From: Niastella sp.
Lineage (GTDB): Bacteria; Bacteroidota; Bacteroidia; Chitinophagales; Chitinophagaceae
Assembly: GCA_016710595.1 (NCBI GenBank)
Contig: JADJVM010000010.1
Location: 186,001-250,000 of the forward strand
Length of the DNA: 64,000 nt
Direction: 5' to 3'
A program made the position numbers and the translations under genes. The notes under the pieces are model-generated. The model was not told the origin of the DNA. It ran no database searches and worked only from the letters and a program-made list of their open reading frames with translations. Within the stretch, counting starts at the first letter, position 1. Each line of letters opens with the position of its first letter. Below, piece after piece: positions 62,543 through 64,000 of this stretch.

Positions 62543-63199
62543 ATGAAATTTGGGTTATTGGTTTTTCCGGGTTCTAATTGCGACAGGGATATGGCAACTG
62601 CCCTGGAAAAAGACCTGGGTCAGCAAGTAATTTTATTGTGGCACAAAGACAGGGGGCTTCAGCAATTTTCTACTGATGATTGTATCGTGTTACCCGGGGG
62701 CTTTAGTTATGGCGATTATTTACGCTGTGGCGCTATTGCACGCTTTAGCCCCATGATGCAAAATGTAATTGAATTTGCCAATGCTGGTGGTAAAGTGTTT
62801 GGGGTATGTAACGGTTTCCAGGTATTATGCGAAAGTGGTTTGCTGCCCGGCGTTTTATTGCGTAATGCAGGCCAAAAATTTGTATGTAAAAATATTTTTA
62901 TAAAGGATGAAGAGGCTACCCTAAAAATACCTATTGCACATGGAGAAGGAAGGTATTATGCAGATGAAAGAACCTTACAAAAACTAAATTCAAATAACCA
63001 GGTAATTTACAGGTATTGTAATGAAAATGGCGGGGCCGATGGAGATAGCAACCCCAATGGGGCGCTGGATGATATTGCGGGCATTTGTAATGAAAAAAGA
63101 AATGTATTTGGCATGATGCCGCATCCTGAACGGGCTTGTAACAACTTGCTGGGAAATACCGATGGCAGGCAGGTATTTAACAAGTTATTTAATATATAG
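62543..63199 (+). CDS. purQ: Phosphoribosylformylglycinamidine synthase glutaminase subunit
   Basis: 218 residues from the ATG at 62543; an adjacent TTG (62537) is rejected. The class I glutaminase features are PGGFSYGDYLRCGA, the nucleophile Cys89 in GVCNGFQVL, and MMPHPERA with the His and Glu of the triad. PurQ releases ammonia from glutamine for FGAM formation, step four of purine synthesis, with PurS and the small PurL. This implies the three-subunit form in this organism, with purS and purL elsewhere. No PurR-like operator or riboswitch was evident upstream. Confidence 0.95.
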   Translation: MKFGLLVFPGSNCDRDMATALEKDLGQQVILLWHKDRGLQQFSTDDCIVLPGGFSYGDYLRCGAIARFSPMMQNVIEFANAGGKVFGVCNGFQVLCESGLLPGVLLRNAGQKFVCKNIFIKDEEATLKIPIAHGEGRYYADERTLQKLNSNNQVIYRYCNENGGADGDSNPNGALDDIAGICNEKRNVFGMMPHPERACNNLLGNTDGRQVFNKLFNI

Positions 63200-63270
63200 G
63201 TAAATTAACATTGTTTAGCATACAGCTTGCGATAGTTTTTTTAATTTTACAATTCATTTATTTAATCATC

Positions 63271-63729
63271 ATGAAGAAAATATTACTTTCTCTTTCTTTC
63301 ATCACATGTATGGGCAGTTTGGCCTTTGCACAAATTGAAAACCCTGTTAAATGGAATTTTTCGGCAAAGAAAATATCTGCAACAGAATATGAATTACACT
63401 TAACGGCTACTTTAGATAAGACCTGGCACATGTACGCACAAGATGCGGGTGAAGGGCCCGAACCTACTTCCATTGCATTTACAGCAAACCCATTATTAAA
63501 GTATAATGGTAAAGTAAAAGAAGTGGGAAAATTAACTAAGGAATTTGACGCCAACTTCAACAGTGTTTTAAAGTTTTACGGCGATAAAGTAGATTTTGTA
63601 CAAAAAGTTACCGTTAAAGCAGGCGTACCCACAGTTGCAAAAGGAAACATTACCTATATGGTTTGTAATAACAATAAATGTTTACCACCCAAAGCAATAC
63701 CTTTTAGCATAAAAATAGGAGGTAAATAA
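63271..63729 (+). CDS. DsbD N-terminal domain protein (stand-alone)
   Basis: 152 residues from the ATG at 63271, which opens a signal peptide (ends near AFAQI); a frame start at 63211 is rejected. The protein is a single immunoglobulin-like DsbD-alpha domain, with the redox pair in YMVCNNNKCLPP (Cys, five residues, Cys), the known DsbD-alpha pattern. In full DsbD this domain receives electrons from the membrane part and passes them to periplasmic thiol proteins. Here it is separate, as in several Bacteroidota, and needs a partner not seen in the window. A terminator follows about 22 bp after its stop. Confidence 0.88.
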   Translation: MKKILLSLSFITCMGSLAFAQIENPVKWNFSAKKISATEYELHLTATLDKTWHMYAQDAGEGPEPTSIAFTANPLLKYNGKVKEVGKLTKEFDANFNSVLKFYGDKVDFVQKVTVKAGVPTVAKGNITYMVCNNNKCLPPKAIPFSIKIGGK

Positions 63730-63750
63730 ACAACCAGGTTCATGATTTTG

Positions 63751-63775
63751 AAAGCCGCCATTGAGCGGCTTTTTT
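63751..63775 (+). terminator. Intrinsic terminator after the DsbD-N gene
   Basis: An 8-bp stem (AAAGCCGC/GCGGCTTT) with a 6-nt loop, followed by a short T run. Confidence 0.8.
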
Positions 63776-63941
63776 ATGCCTGAGGGCCATAATTTATTTA
63801 TCAGTATCTGCCCATTATAAAATCTTCAAGCTTTATTTGATAAAAAGCAGTTTTTAAAAATTCACCTTGAATGTTTGTTCAATATTCATATTTTTTTACA
63901 CTTAAAGAAATCAAATGTATAGCATGCAAATATTTTAAAGT

Positions 63942-63969
63942 AAAAAAAACTGCTCAATTAGAGCAGTTT
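63942..63969 (-). terminator. Terminator for a leftward gene beyond the right edge
   Basis: A 9-bp stem (AAACTGCTC/GAGCAGTTT) with a 5-nt loop lies next to a run of A at 63942-63949, which reads as a T-tract on the minus strand. It should end a minus-strand gene that starts outside the window. The DNA between 63776 and 63941 holds no gene I can support. Confidence 0.7.
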
Positions 63970-64000
63970 AATTTATAAAATATGATGGCTATTAAAATAT

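Overview
The window looks like an ordinary chromosomal segment of a Bacteroidota bacterium, most likely a member of the Chitinophagaceae or a close relative (inference). The signs are AT-rich DNA, a SusC/SusD pair driven by an ECF sigma/FecR pair, a type IX secretion (CHU_C) sorting domain, a TamB-like giant protein, promoter -7 boxes of the TAnnTTTG type, and starts with A-rich leaders rather than clear Shine-Dalgarno sites. I found no rRNA, tRNA, CRISPR array or intact insertion sequence.

Layout. 1-5.7 kb: the 5' half of a GH92 mannosidase running off the left edge, ssb, a self-cleavage-type XRE/S24 repressor with palindromes around its own promoter, a 4-TM protein, surE with a small membrane protein, and a THUMP RNA methyltransferase. 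5.8-20.3 kb: housekeeping and envelope genes (TamB-like protein, gamma-glutamyltransferase, a stand-alone HsdR_N-like protein, an S9 peptidase, the Kup potassium transporter, a rhodanese, two tandem membrane-anchored alpha/beta hydrolases, an LD-carboxypeptidase).

20.4-40.6 kb is the centrepiece: a 14-gene, all-plus-strand polysaccharide utilisation locus (PUL). ECF sigma factor, FecR anti-sigma and STN-domain SusC form a trans-envelope sensing relay. SusD and a LamG lipoprotein capture glycan. After a strong 13-bp stem-loop comes a tightly packed enzyme operon: two GH30, two GH144-type (Glycoamylase-fold), a CE1-like esterase, a secreted endonuclease/exonuclease/phosphatase-fold enzyme, a GH43-CBM32-FN3 protein, an SGNH esterase and a GH3 beta-glucosidase. 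The set fits a branched beta-1,2/beta-1,6-glucan carrying ester and phosphodiester groups. My hypothesis is that it consumes osmoregulated periplasmic glucans of other Gram-negative bacteria; fungal beta-1,6-glucan is the main alternative.

40.8-51.1 kb: a CHU_C adhesin-like protein, a second LD-carboxypeptidase, metG with a GC-rich structured leader, an LtaS-family phosphotransferase divergent from a GDPD-like protein, and a WG-repeat protein. 51.1-51.85 kb is a small decayed accessory patch: two inverted copies of a hairpin sequence, a 45-codon ORF between them, and a fragment of an Rhs-family protein. 51.9-64 kb: a VTT-like membrane protein, a FadN-type beta-oxidation enzyme, a DPP IV-like peptidase followed by a metzincin, an ABC exporter pair, a secreted protein of unknown function, a DUF6427-like membrane protein, purQ and a DsbD-N domain protein. 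The right edge holds a terminator facing a leftward gene outside the window.
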